This document shows, in pieces, positions 22,646 to 34,700 of a DNA stretch of 64,000 bases. The DNA lies in the NCBI GenBank assembly GCA_036873135.1, contig JAPTYO010000023.1, positions 3,607,834-3,671,833 on the forward strand, read 5' to 3'. The notes beneath the pieces are model-generated. The model made no database searches. It had not been told where the DNA came from and was given only the letters and a program-made list of their open reading frames with translations. How positions within the stretch are numbered: position 1 is the first letter of the stretch; each line of letters starts with the position of its first letter. This stretch comes from Clarkia xantiana subsp. parviflora (taxonomy: Eukaryota; Streptophyta; Magnoliopsida; Myrtales; Onagraceae). A program made the position numbers and the translations under genes.

Positions 22646-22958
22646 AAGATTGCTGTTGTGGCACTTGGCAAGAGATCAATTAGACATTGGCACTCTGCAA
22701 TAGAGATATCAACTAGACTCTGAAACTCGACGAATGCATCTGAGGTTGGATGCATCACATGCTCAAGTTTTGGCGGTTTGGACAACCACAACTTTTCTAG
22801 TTGAGGTAGTGAGAAGCCATTTCCTTTCTCCTCTCCCTCCAACACAAATTCGAAAAGTGACCCTTCTAATGTGTTGCATTCACGTATTATGATTTGTTTA
22901 AGCTTTTGAAATAGTAATCTTTGTGTCCCTGTCACACATTTTGATGGGAAGACATTCG
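22646..22958 (-). pseudogene. Truncated copy of an NLR LRR exon (exon 11 type)
   Basis: Minus-strand codons (LEGSLFEFVLEGEEKGNGFS, LPQLEKLWL, LEHVMHPTSDAFVEFQSLVD, ECQCLIDLLPS) match the middle of NLR exon 11 (33198-32452). Both ends are missing: one is cut by a foldback arm, and the other diverges at about 22958. Confidence 0.8.
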
Positions 22959-23165
22959 AGTGCGGATATTCGCACAGTGAATCCATGGTATCAATACGTT
23001 TTTTTTTTTAAATGTCCACATGGATATGGGTTCTATATGGATTAATCCATATAAACCATGGGTATCCATGGATAACCATTTCTCAGCTCCAAACCCTATG
23101 ATACTCAGATGAACCCGGTCAACTCACTGCAAGTGCATATGCAAATGGCAGCCACACACTCAAGT

Positions 23166-24420
23166 TTTTTTTTTTTTTTTTGTAAATACAAGCCTAGCTA
23201 GAAACTACTAGGCAACCACTTCCCTATCTTGGGATTGTCTTAAACAATCATACAAGATAAACTACTTAAAGTCTTAAGGAACCTCAATGACGATCACAAA
23301 AGATACATCATCGTCACTTGATTTACAAGTTGATAAGCAATCTTTTTTGCTTCACGATAGATGTGTTTGAATTTTAATTTTCAAAAAGACGTCATGAGAT
23401 TCCTGCAGTCCAAAATTAGAGGAATTATAGGTCTATTTTCACATGATTCTTTGACAATGAAGTTAATAGCTTCCTTATAATCCATTTTCACAGAGACTAA
23501 ATCATTGTTTAGATTTGTTGCTACTTTTAAGTCATCCCTCAAAGCCCAAAGTTACGCCATACAACTATTTGTGATCCTAAGTCTCCTTTGAAAACCTTTG
23601 ATCCAACCACCAAATTCATTTCTAAGGATTCACTTTCCTCTAGCTTGCCAAGGGTTGTCAATAGCTGACCCATTCATATTTAATTTTATCCAGCCATGTG
23701 GAGGGGACACTACTTGACATGAATAATAGACTTTGAGATCAGATGGTTAGGTTTTCCAATATAGGTAACTAGGTTGGGAGAGAATGCATACTTATTGAAT
23801 AACATAAAGCATTAGCAAAAATATCATTCCATCCAAGGTTGGAACTTAAAGCTTATGTAGTTTGCAAACATCCATTGAAACGTACCAACTAAGAAGATTT
23901 TTTGAAAAGAAAGTGGAATTTCAATCTCCATCCAAAAAATTTTAGCCACGGTACAATCTCTAAGAACATGACAAATATCCTAATCTTCTTGATGACATAA
24001 GGAGCATTTAGCGTTAATATTTAAAGTTTATCGATTAAGTTTTTTTCCCTAAACCTACGCAATGTCTAGGCGAGCAAACATCATTCCAATTTCACAACAT
24101 GCATCTTTCGTCTCACATCAGTAGATACTGACAAAAAGTTCATACTTAAGTTATCAAGCTCATTACACGTAAATGTAGGTAGAAAATAACATTGATAATA
24201 TGAGTAGGGATAAATGTCATAACAGATTTTATAAGGGTAGCTCTACCATGAACAAAAAGAAGTTTGGATTTCCAATCTGAGAGTTTTTTTTTTTTTTTTA
24301 ACTTTATAAACCACAAATCAAAAGATTCTTTTGCTCCTGTTTGATCAGTCAATGAAGAAGCCAAGTAATTCTTATATACCATTGCGAAATAGTGCCGCAA
24401 ACCCAAAATAAACCTTAAAA
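23166..24420 (-). mobile_element. 5'-truncated LINE (L1 type), minus strand
   Basis: A T-run at 23166-23183 is the poly(A) tail of a minus-oriented element. Upstream on that strand come RNase H-like codons (WIKLNMNGSAIDNPWQARGK at about 23690-23630), a cysteine/histidine zf-RVT region near 24000-23900, and the end of a reverse transcriptase (LSDWKSKLLFVHGRATLIKS) at about 24290-24220. Stops and frameshifts are frequent. Dead copy. Confidence 0.75.
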
Positions 24421-24536
24421 AAGTTTGTTATAATATATTAGAAACTAATTTAATCAATAAACTTTGTAACTTGTCAAGAAGGTTAATTAAGATAAAATAA
24501 TAAATAAATATCACATTCAAACTTTTGAATTAATAT

Positions 24537-24578
<42 letters not shown>

Positions 24579-24904
24579 TTTTTTAAATTAAAACATGACT
24601 AATTAATACAAAATTATATATGCATATACTTAATATATTTGCGAGAATATATATATATATATATTAAAATTTGAATTTGATGTTATATATACATTACTTT
24701 GACAAAGTATTTATATGCAAGAGTCTTTATAAGATATATAACTTAAATAAAGTTTACATATAACAAAATATATCTACTTAGCATAACTATAAACCTAACA
24801 TGTTTTTGGAGAATATATATAATTTATTAGGTAAAAATTATTGAGAAACTTAATTAAAATTCATTAAATAATAATGACATAAAAATTATTAGCTCTTCTC
24901 GTTT
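24421..24904. other. AT-rich spacer with (AT)n runs, no gene
   Basis: Two AT microsatellites (24541-24573 and 24650-24662) separate the two LINEs. Nothing coding is visible. Confidence 0.6.
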
Positions 24905-26480
24905 TATTTCACTGCCCGGATGGGAGATTGCCGGCGCCTGCGTCGTTCAAGAGTGTTCCGATCTGGCTGGAATTGAGGAAGGTGCCTCCCAATTTGATGA
25001 AACGTCAATTTATTTTTGATGTTTTGTTGTCATTGGGGAGGTTCTTTTCTTGGAATTGGATGAATCTAAGGGAGCGGGTGTGGCTTACCCTAGGGCTAGG
25101 GTTTTAGTTAACCTGGAAAAACCAGCGGTGCCGGGCATGTGGCTTCTGGATGGAGATTTCGCAACCAAAGTCTTGATAGTTTATCGCCATGGGATGCCAT
25201 GCAAACGATGTGGAAGGTTTGGTCACCACCAGGATCAATGTAATACGTCGGAGAGGCTTTTCACTCAGCAAATCAAGGAAATGCTCGATCGTCTGGACGC
25301 TCACCCTAATGTCCGGTCGATTCGTGAAAATCGTAAGCCCATCTACTCAATCAAGAATAAAGGTGAGGGGGTTCTGCTGATTTGGATGACGTGGTTTGAG
25401 AATGAAGAATGGAATTCACCGGGTGGTACGTTGCTGCATCGCTATGGTCAGGGCGGCTGGTTTGGCCAGAAGGAAGGGGCTCAGGCGGGTGCTCAGACAT
25501 CTTCATCAGATCAGGAGGTGGATCTTCCGTTAATGGCAACTTTTGTGGATGGTAATAGGATATCTCCTGGTTTACAATTCAATTTCTCCAACAATCAGCC
25601 GGTGTTTGGGGAGGCAATTCCGGATATTTCAGCATTTGTGCAGAATATCACATTATCGGCAATGGTGGGAGAAGCTGACTTGAATGTGCGCCACCCTCTT
25701 CCTCAGCCGCTACCTCCGACGGGGCCTGGGTTTCAAGGCCATGTTTACTCAACTCAGACGTCCAACTGAGGCCCAAATTATTCACAGGCCCATTCTAATT
25801 CTGCTGGTGGATGGGCTGCACCAACTTTTCCTCCTGTAGATGGGTGGGCCGCTCCAACTTCATCCTGGGCCTTCCCTATTTATGGGCCTCCGATCTACTG
25901 GCCTACTCCCCTTCTTCAGCCTTGGGTTTGGGCCCCAATTATTGACCCAAATTTTCAATGGAATTGGGATGGGTCTCGTTTCTCTCAAGTGGGCTTCGGG
26001 GTTCCGAGCTCTCTTCCGCCGGAGCCATCGTTGGGCAATTTCATCACCATGCATTCACAGGAGTTAGTAATGGAGGACCACCCCTTCCTTTTTCAGCCTC
26101 CTATTCATCAGTTAGTGGGGCCTCTGACTTCGGCGGACATCCAGGTGACTGGTTCTATTCCTCCTTCTGTGATTGGGGCTCAGTCGAGGCAGGTAGGGGC
26201 GACTTTGGAGGATTTGGTGATGGCTGCTCTACCACCAGAGCCAAAATCGGAACAGGGACAGGTGAGGAGTGTTGTTGCCTCAAGTATGGGTGTAGAGAGT
26301 TATCATCGAAGAAGGTGTGCTGGGAAGGAGCCAATGGAGATAGATGGAGGCTCAGTCAGGAAGATTGTAGGAGAAAAACGTCCAAGATCCCGTACTACCT
26401 TGACAATTCAGGAACCTGGTGGGGAGAGGGATCCTCAAGCTAGGGCAGTCAATGGCCGACCTAGGGAGAGGAGGCTGACT
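24905..26480 (+). pseudogene. LINE ORF1 (gag-like, zinc knuckle), disrupted
   Basis: It begins with a DUF4283-type stretch (SVPIWLELRKVPPNLMKRQF, ARVLVNLEKPAVPGMWLLDG) split over two frames, and a zinc knuckle CKRCGRFGHHQDQC at about 25200-25240. A long Pro/Gly-rich tail follows to about 26450, spread over overlapping frames by frameshifts and a stop at 25769. It would bind LINE RNA in the ribonucleoprotein. Confidence 0.7.
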
Positions 26481-26602
26481 CAAATTCTGGAGGTACTTAC
26501 ATTGGTTGAATTATATCATAATTTTCACTCTTGTTACTGTGATGTTATTTTTATAAGTTTTTGGTTTGCGAGGGTGTCCTTGTTGACTCCCTTGCATTAC
26601 CA

Positions 26603-29600
26603 ATGAATATACTTTGTTGGAATTGTCAAGGAGCGGGCAACTCTTTGACAATTCAGCACCTCCGTCGTCTTATTAAGGTGCACAAACCCCTAGTTGTGTT
26701 TATTTCTGAGGTGAAGAGTCAATTGCCCCGTCTGGTTAGAACAATATGGCCTTGTTAGGTTTTGAGAATTCAGTTTCCGTTCCTCCTGAGGATACTAGGG
26801 GTGGTTTAGTCCTGGCTTGGAATCCTAAAATACCTTTTCTGCTGTTGGACCAGAATATTAATGGTATCCATGTTGAATTTTGTCGTGATCATGATAATTT
26901 ACCTTGGGACCTCTCCTTCATTTATGCTCCTCGCGCCTTTGCTGATAGACCTGAATTCTGGGACACAATCATCAATCTCCGCAACTCCCGTAATTCTGAT
27001 ACACCATGGATTATCTTGGGAGATTTTAATGACCTCTGGTCTGGGGCTGATAAGCTAGGAGGTAACCTGATTTGCTCGGATAGGTTGCTGAGAGCTCATG
27101 AGTGGACTGACGTATTAAATCTTATAGATTTGGGTTTTCAAGGTCATCCTTTCACTTGGTCTAATAATAGGGTAGGTGAGGATCGTATTCAGGAAAGATT
27201 GGATAGAGGATTTGGGAATGTTGAGTGGTGTCTGCGTTTTCCTAGGGCTTCCTTGTCACACTTGGAGAGGGTGACCTCTTATCATTGTCCAATTCTATTA
27301 TGCACGGACCTTTCATCTGGCCCTACGAGACATAGACGACATTTCCGATTTGAGTCCATGTGGCTTTCTCATACTGATTTTTTGCGTACTTTAATCTACT
27401 CTTGGTGTCTCTCTGTGAGGGGAACATCTCAATTTGTTCTTTCCGAGAAACTGGTTTTTCTTTCAAAAAGGTTGGGTGTGTGGAATAAGGTGGTATTTGG
27501 CCATATCCAATCTTCTTTGACTGTTGCTCTAGCAGATTTGTGAGCGGCTCAGACTTCTGATGAAGGGGAGTTGGAGTTGAGGGCAATTAGGGAGAGGATC
27601 AATGCCTTGTATGAGAGGGAGGCTATTATGTGGCGACAGAAGTCTAGACAGCTATGGCTTGAAAATGGGGATAGGAATACAAAATTCTTTCACGCGTACA
27701 CGATCTGTCGTCGTTGCTACAACAAAGTGGATGGGATTCGAACGACGGAAGGGTCCTGGTTGTCAGAGCCGGGGCAAGTTGGGGACTACATTACCAATTA
27801 TTTCCGTACAGTCTTTACGTCGGTTAACGATCGTCTACCGTTTGTGTTTCCAACTCGTAATTCCCTGTCTGTTCCTTGCCTAGCTTCAGCAGGCCTTACC
27901 CGTCCAGTGACTAGTTCTGATATCTTTAAGGCTTCTTCATTGTTGGGTCCAGATAAATCTCCGGGTCCAGATGGCTACAATTCCCGGTTCTTTCAGCATT
28001 GCTGGAATACTGTCGGGTCAGACGTCAATAAGGCGGTGCTGGAATTCTTTACCACTTCGCATATGTTACCAGCCTTAAACAATACATTCCTGGTGCTTAT
28101 TCCTAAGTGTGATAACCCTCAGACTATGACGGATTGGAGGCCTATTAGTCTTTGCAACACGGTCTATATGATTATATCTAAAATTCTTTGTATAAGACTA
28201 CGACCACTTCTTCCACGACTTATTTCCCCCCTTCCAAACTGCTTTTGTAGTAGGCCGTCTTATCACGGATAATCTTTGGTTAACTCAGGAGATCATCCAT
28301 ACTATTAAGCAGCGCCGTCGTGGGAAATTGGGTTTGATTGCTGTCAAACTTGACTGAGCAAGGCCTATGACAGAGTGGAATGGGATTATATTAGGGCTAT
28401 TTTGGTGAGCATGGGTTTTCCGGAGATCTTTATTACATGGATCATGCAGTGTATTTCCACCACTTCTTTGTCAGTCCTTTTGAACGGATTCAGAACTCCA
28501 CGTTATAGTCCATCTCGGGGTCTTCGACAAGGTGATCCTCTGTCACCCTTTTTGTTGTATTAGTTGCCCAAATGTTATCGCAAGAATTGTCTAGGGCTCA
28601 GCTCAATGGTAGTTTGCGTGGAATTAGACCGGGAAAGGGAGCTGATTATATCAATCATTTGTTCTTCGCGGACGATAGTATTCTATTTCTGGAAGCTTCT
28701 ACCCTTGGTCTCCAGACCTTGCATGACATTCTGGAAAACTATCCGCGTGAATCGGGCCAGTTGATTAATTTTGAGAAATCAAGTGTGCTTTTCAGTCCTA
28801 ATATGGGCACTGTGGAGCGTACTGAGGTGAAACAGATTCTTGGGGTTAGGGAAATGAAGGAAGATGAGTTATATCTGGGGTTGCCTTTGGATTGGTCGAA
28901 AAATAAATCATTGATTGGTCAGAATGTTGTGCAACGGGTCACGCAAAGAATTCAGGGGTGGATGACTAAATTGTTTTCCCCGGCGGGTAAGGAAATCCTT
29001 CTCAAATCACTAGCGGCAGCCATTCCAACCTACACTATGTCTTGTATCCGTCTTCCAATGAAGACCACAAGGGCCCTAGATCGCTTGCAACGACAATTTT
29101 GGTGGAGAACATCAGGTAATTCAACTGGCTTATGTTGGGTCGCTTGAGACAAGATTACCAAACCGAAAAATTCCGGGGGGCTTGTTTTAGGGATTCGCAG
29201 ATTTTCAATCAGGCGTTTATTCTAAAACAAGCCTTTCGTCTAGTTGAATCTACAAATTCGTTATGGGGTTCCGCAATTCGTTCTCGCTACTTCAAGAATG
29301 GATCTTTCTTTACGGCGAAACTATCCTCATCACATTCAATTGGCTGGAAGAATCTGTGTCATGTCCGCCGGTTTCTATTGTTGGGGGCTCGATGAAGGAT
29401 AGGCACTGGACATAAGGTTAATTTCTGGACGAAACCTTGGGTCCCAAATTTTGGTCTCTTGGCGGATTGGGTACCGGGTACCTCGAATCTGCACAGTCTC
29501 AAAGTGGCTACTTTTATCATTGATGGACATTGAGATCTGCAGACTTTGGCTATTTTCTTACCGTCTATCCTGGTTTCGGCTATTTCACAGATTAATTTGC

Positions 29601-30705
29601 CCCTGTTGGCTACACCAGATAAATTTTTGTGGAACTTTACTACTTTTGGGAATTACTCAGTGAAATCTGGGTATCATTTTATTAAATCGCTCATTGGTGA
29701 AGAGGAGCCGGGTTGTTCGTCGGGTCTTGCTTCTTCCAGTTCTGTTAGTTCCAATTTTTGGGGAGGCTTTGGTCAGCCAAAATTCAACCTAAAATTAGAA
29801 TGTTCGTTTGGAAGGGAGTAATGGGAGGTTTGCCGTTACGGCACAATCTCCAACGACGTTTACCTGGGGTGGATTCTTCTTGCCCTTTTTGTGGGCTTGA
29901 ATATGAAACTTGAGATCATCTTTTGTGGGATTGTTCATTTGCTAAACGTGTCTGGTTTGTGTCTAGTTTGGGTAGTCTTAATAGGAATAGATCTAAATTT
30001 GTGGTAGATTGGTTAATGGAGTCTGTTGTGAATGTGTCTGGGTCTGTTGCCTCTTTGGATTGCTTTGTTTATAAATGTTTAGTTATGTGGGGTATTTGGC
30101 TTGAACGGAATAATGTAGTTTTCTGCGCCTCTATCCCTTCTGCTGAGTCTGTAATGTCTTTTATTTCTGATGCTTGTAATGACTTACTGGCTTCTTACCC
30201 GGTGCTTTCAGAGCCAACCAGGATCGACCGCAGAATCTAGGATTTAGTTCGGCACACTTCGGCCCCGTCCAACTCTTGGATTGTTCTTGTGGATGGAGCT
30301 GTTCGCAGGGATCGTTCTAGAGTTTACGGTGCTGCAGTTCTCTTAGATCCTTTCTCTAATATTTCAGCTATCTCAGTTTGTTCGGTTTTTGGAGACGATC
30401 CTCTTTTGGCAGAAGGTGTAGCTTGTAGAACGGGAGTGTTGTTGGCAAAATCTTCGAATCTTGATATTCGACACTTGTTTTCAGATTCTCTGGTTTTGCT
30501 GCCAACGGTGGCATCCACTTCTTCAGCTTATGCACTTTCTTTGTTTGGTGTTGTCTCGGATATTAGGTCTTTACTGTGTTGTACTCCTTGTCTTCAGTTG
30601 TATTTCGCTACTCGCAATGTTGTCTCTAAGTCACATAGGATAGCTTCATCTGCGGCCAATGCGGATATTAGTGGGACGTGGCATTACCCTATTATTCCGT
30701 CATAG
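26603..30705 (+). pseudogene. LINE ORF2 (endonuclease, reverse transcriptase, RNase H-like), disrupted
   Basis: Starts MNILCWNCQGAGNSLTIQHL at 26603. The endonuclease part shows VFISEVKS, FIYAP and ILGDFNDLWSGADK (about 26700-27060). The reverse transcriptase shows LIPKCDNPQTMTDWRPISL (about 28095-28155), GLRQGDPLSPFLLY (about 28520-28560) and the catalytic FADD motif (NHLFFADDSILF, about 28655-28690). Then come a zf-RVT region with CPFCGLEYET (29880) and an RNase H-like tail to 30705. Breaks seen: a frameshift near 26745, TGA at 27541, frameshifts near 28240 and 28355, TAG at 28561, and further breaks after 29147. It cannot make a full protein. Confidence 0.85.
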
Positions 30706-30774
30706 CTTTTAGATTAATGTTGTACCTTTATGTGGTTGTGTGTTTTTTAATATATTATCCTTTCATAAAAAAAA

Positions 30775-31436
30775 AAGGCTTGCTAAAAAATTGCGATGAC
30801 AATACTTTACAACTTTTTTCAAGGATATGTAAATATAAAATATTTTTCTTTAGATATTTTTTTTGTGAGTAATGTTCTGAATATACACGATACAACGATT
30901 AGTAGTGTTAACACCCGATTTTTAGTTGAGTTGTAAAATTTGAATACGTTGAGAACATAATTCAAGTATGTATATTTTTTGGAATAATAACGAAACATGT
31001 GAATCAGTTGCGAACCGAACTTCTCAGAAAGATATATATCAATATGGGCCTTGAATCGAAGCTTCTAAAATAGTAGATGCAACATAACTGAACGTGAATC
31101 ATTTGATCATAGAAACGAAAGTTATGGTCAATTGATGTCGAAAGTGAAAGAAAACAAAGTGTAAAAAACTTGTAACATGTTAAACAGGTACTAGTCCATA
31201 TTAATTTGATTTTAATGATTTTAGACATTTACAACTACTTTTTAGGATTACTATTATTGGAAACTGATACGGATTCCGACGGAGGGATTCCGACGGAGGG
31301 ATTCCGAAAGACACCGAATGTGTTTTAGTGGCAAGGTATGTAATTTTTTGACAACTTTATGGGCATTTGTATTTGCCCTCTGAATCGGAATCTTTCGGAT
31401 TCCCACCATCTGAATCTTCCATCCAAGTTTCCACGC
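30775..31436. other. Spacer between LINE and NLR 3' region
   Basis: AT-rich, without a convincing gene. The minus-strand codons at 31340-31449 follow an acceptor site and could be a 3' exon of the NLR transcript (see findings). Otherwise nothing is supported. Confidence 0.4.
31271..31306. repeat. 14-bp tandem repeat, about 2.5 copies
   Basis: The unit ggattccgacggag is repeated twice and starts a third time. It is short and probably slippage. Confidence 0.85.
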
Positions 31437-31758
31437 CCACCCGTTCAACCTGAAAATCACGACAGTAAATATATTCTGTTATTATTATGAATAAGTAATA
31501 ATTATAATTAAGTACAGAAATTAACCACAAAAGAAGTACCAACCTCAGGAGTGGAACGCTTATTCTTGCAGTTTATATTCAAATCAAAGCATTTAAGAGA
31601 GCACAAACTAACGGACCTCCTGGACCTGGAGTAAAATAAAAATAACATAAGATGATATGTAGTTAGAATTAAGACTGTCAAAAAAAGAATAGGAGAAAAG
31701 AAATAAGAATGTTAATCATCATCAAGGAGGAGCAAAAAGAGGGTTTACCAGATGAGTT

Positions 31759-34700
31759 TCATTTTGGTAAATTTTGTATGGTGGCATTAAGATCGCCGTC
31801 CCAACGCACTTGACCCGTCTCCTCCTTTTTCGTGAGCAGAACCTTACTTAGCTTCGGTGCTAACACGATATTACAAAAGACCATCATATTTGGGCATTCC
31901 ATCACAGTGACTTGTTCGAGGGATGGAAACTCAAAGGTGCAGTTTGCAGGGGAGAAGCTTGTAAGACTTGGTAGATTAGTAAGCCCAATGAGCTTTAGTT
32001 CTCTGAAAGAGACTACTAATTTACCATCTTCTACCGTAAACCTTGCAAGTGGCTTTTCGTTAACACCACCACCAAATGCAAATCTTTCCTGAGGACTTGG
32101 TGATTCATCAGCAAAATGTTTCTCCAGTGGGGCAAGATTGTTTGCAAAAGAGGCAGGAAAAATGTGTTGCAAGTCTTTGCATTCCGACACAGTCAGAAAC
32201 TTGAGTTTACTGCATGAACTGGAAGTAGGAATCAACTGATTCTTCCATATCGTCTGCAAGCTGCTCAGTTGCAAAAGTTGCATTTTTTGCAAGTTGGGGA
32301 ATTCAACCTGTAGTAACAAGCCAATGATTATTAGAGATCATCCAAGCCAATGATTTATGTCTAATCCAGATAATTGTACATATATACACAGAGAAGTAGA
32401 AGTACGGAAGAGTCAGACGATGAATCTAAAGGAAAATGCAACAATGCGTACCTTGTCATCGAAAAGATAATGAATGTCTTCACTTTCATGCCTTTGAACG
32501 AATGTCTTCAAAACAGGGCACCAGGTAATTTGCAGATCTTCTAAGAATGGGAAATCATGTCGACGTGCAGTTCCCAAAAAGAAGCAGATCAAGCTATTCA
32601 GACGTTGAACTGTTATAGTGCGTAAACAAGGGAACGATATTATTAAGTCCAACAATATCTCATCCTCATCATCTTCAGCTGCTTCTTTTCCAAATACATA
32701 TCTCATACCATTGCACCTAAGAATGGTTACCTTCTCAAGCTTAGAAAGTGTTGCTGCTGTGGTACTTGGCAAGAGATCAATTAGACATTGGCAGTCTGCA
32801 ACAGTGATTTCAACTAGACTTTGAAACTCGACGATTCCATCTGAGGTTGGATGTATCACATGCTCAAGTTTTGGCAGTTCAATCAAGAACAATTTTTCTA
32901 GTTGAGGTAGTGAGAAACCCTGCTTTCCTTTCTCCTCTCCCTCCCAAACAAACTCAAAAAGTGACCCTTGCAATGAGCGGCATTCACGAATAGTGATTTT
33001 TTTAAGATTTTGAAACCGCAACCCTTGCGTCCCTCCTGTCACATATTTTGATGCGAAAACATTAACCAAGTTCTGACAATCCACAACAACAAGCCTCTCA
33101 AGTTGGAAAAAGGATTCTTCAGATATTTCTTCATGCCAAATCTTTACAATGCTGCCCACAGAAATAAGATCCAACTGCACTACTTTTGGAACTAGTACCT
33201 GTAAGTTAAGAAAAGGAAGCATACATGTGTCACTCTACTCTCTAGCTAGGCTTTTTTTTCGGAGCTAGAATTGATGATCAAGGAAGGAACTCAAGTACAT
33301 AATCAATTGATACCTTACGATCAAAGAAGGGGCATAATGGAAAGGATTCATCACTACTTTCTTCTGTATTTGGGAAAGAAAATGCTCTCATCTTCGAGCA
33401 TTTTTTTACAGATAATATCTTCAAAGAAGGGAAATTGATGGATCGATCTCTCCTTGCTCTGACAAATGCTATCATACTCGGCAAATTATCAAGGCTGACT
33501 TCAATCAGTGAATGAAACACTGCAGGATCATCTATGGTTTTAGTTTCTCCTACACCATGTTCACTCTCAAAGATGAATTCTTCCAACTTCTCGCAGTTCT
33601 TGATATTTATTATCTGTCCAATTCCATCACAACTATCGAGACAAGGAAGCTGGGTATTCCATATTCCATGCAAGCTGCTCAAATCTTCGAGTTCCATCTT
33701 CTTCAAATTTGGTAATACAACCTACAACAGTAAGTGCTTCTGTTATATGTTTACCATTTACTATAATAGAATTTCTAATATTCAGCACCGAAGGAAACAT
33801 TTTAATCACTCACGATACCAATCCCTAACACTGCCCATATCATCAAACATTCAGCTGAGTTAACTTTATAGAAATCAAAACCCCAACATTGTGGATATAG
33901 AAGTATGTATGTCTAGTAAGAGGGCTGAGGGAAGGAAATAACAGAAGGAAGGGTACAATAGCACTCATACTAAAGAAAAAGCTTCAAATACATACGTACC
34001 TTATCATCAAAAAGATAATGAACTTCTTGTATTTTAGAAGCAACCGACTCCTCTAACTTGTCAGTTGTATACCTTTGGACGAACGTCTCAAGCTTAGGGC
34101 ACCACGAAATTTCTAGTGCCTCTAATGATGGAAAATGAAGCACAGAGCTTGTTAATGAAAAGAAGCTAACCAAGTTATCCAGGTTTTTCACTTTTATAGA
34201 GCCAAGACAAGGAAATAGTAGTATAGGGTCCACCGATGGCGATATCATCAACTCTTCTTCCTTTTCTTCAAATTTATCTTCCACGAATACTTGCCGCATG
34301 CTACCACACCTAGTGATACACAATTGCTGGAGCTTAGAAAGGGTTGGTGCTGTGGAAAGTGGAAAGAGATCTATTACACTTGGATTGTCTTCCATCTCAA
34401 CTTCTTCAAGATTCGGGAAGCTATAGACTCCTGCATGCGATGAGGTATCTACCACATGTTCAAGTGACGTGCATCTAGTTGCACTTATCTTTTTCAGATT
34501 TTGGAAATGACAACCTCTTACACCACTGACCATCATGTTTGATGGGAAAATATTCACCAAATTTTGACAATAATGGATATAGAGTTGCTCAATCTGGCAA
34601 AAAGATTTCGGGTGGATATTATCGTGCCATATCTTCTTCAAGCTATCCACATACGCAAAACTCAATTCCACTATTTCTGGAAGTAGTACCTTCAAGTTAA

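Larger units (their letters stand above)
24905..30774 (+). mobile_element. LINE (plant L1 type), nearly full length, inactivated
   Basis: The element ends in an A-run at 30764-30774. It holds both LINE reading frames in order: an ORF1 nucleic-acid-binding protein, then ORF2 with endonuclease, reverse transcriptase, zf-RVT and RNase H-like parts. Several stops and frameshifts break ORF2, but long stretches are open, so decay is moderate. The 5' end is uncertain and probably truncated, since coding starts almost at once. It lies between the NLR gene and the broken NLR copy. Confidence 0.85.
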
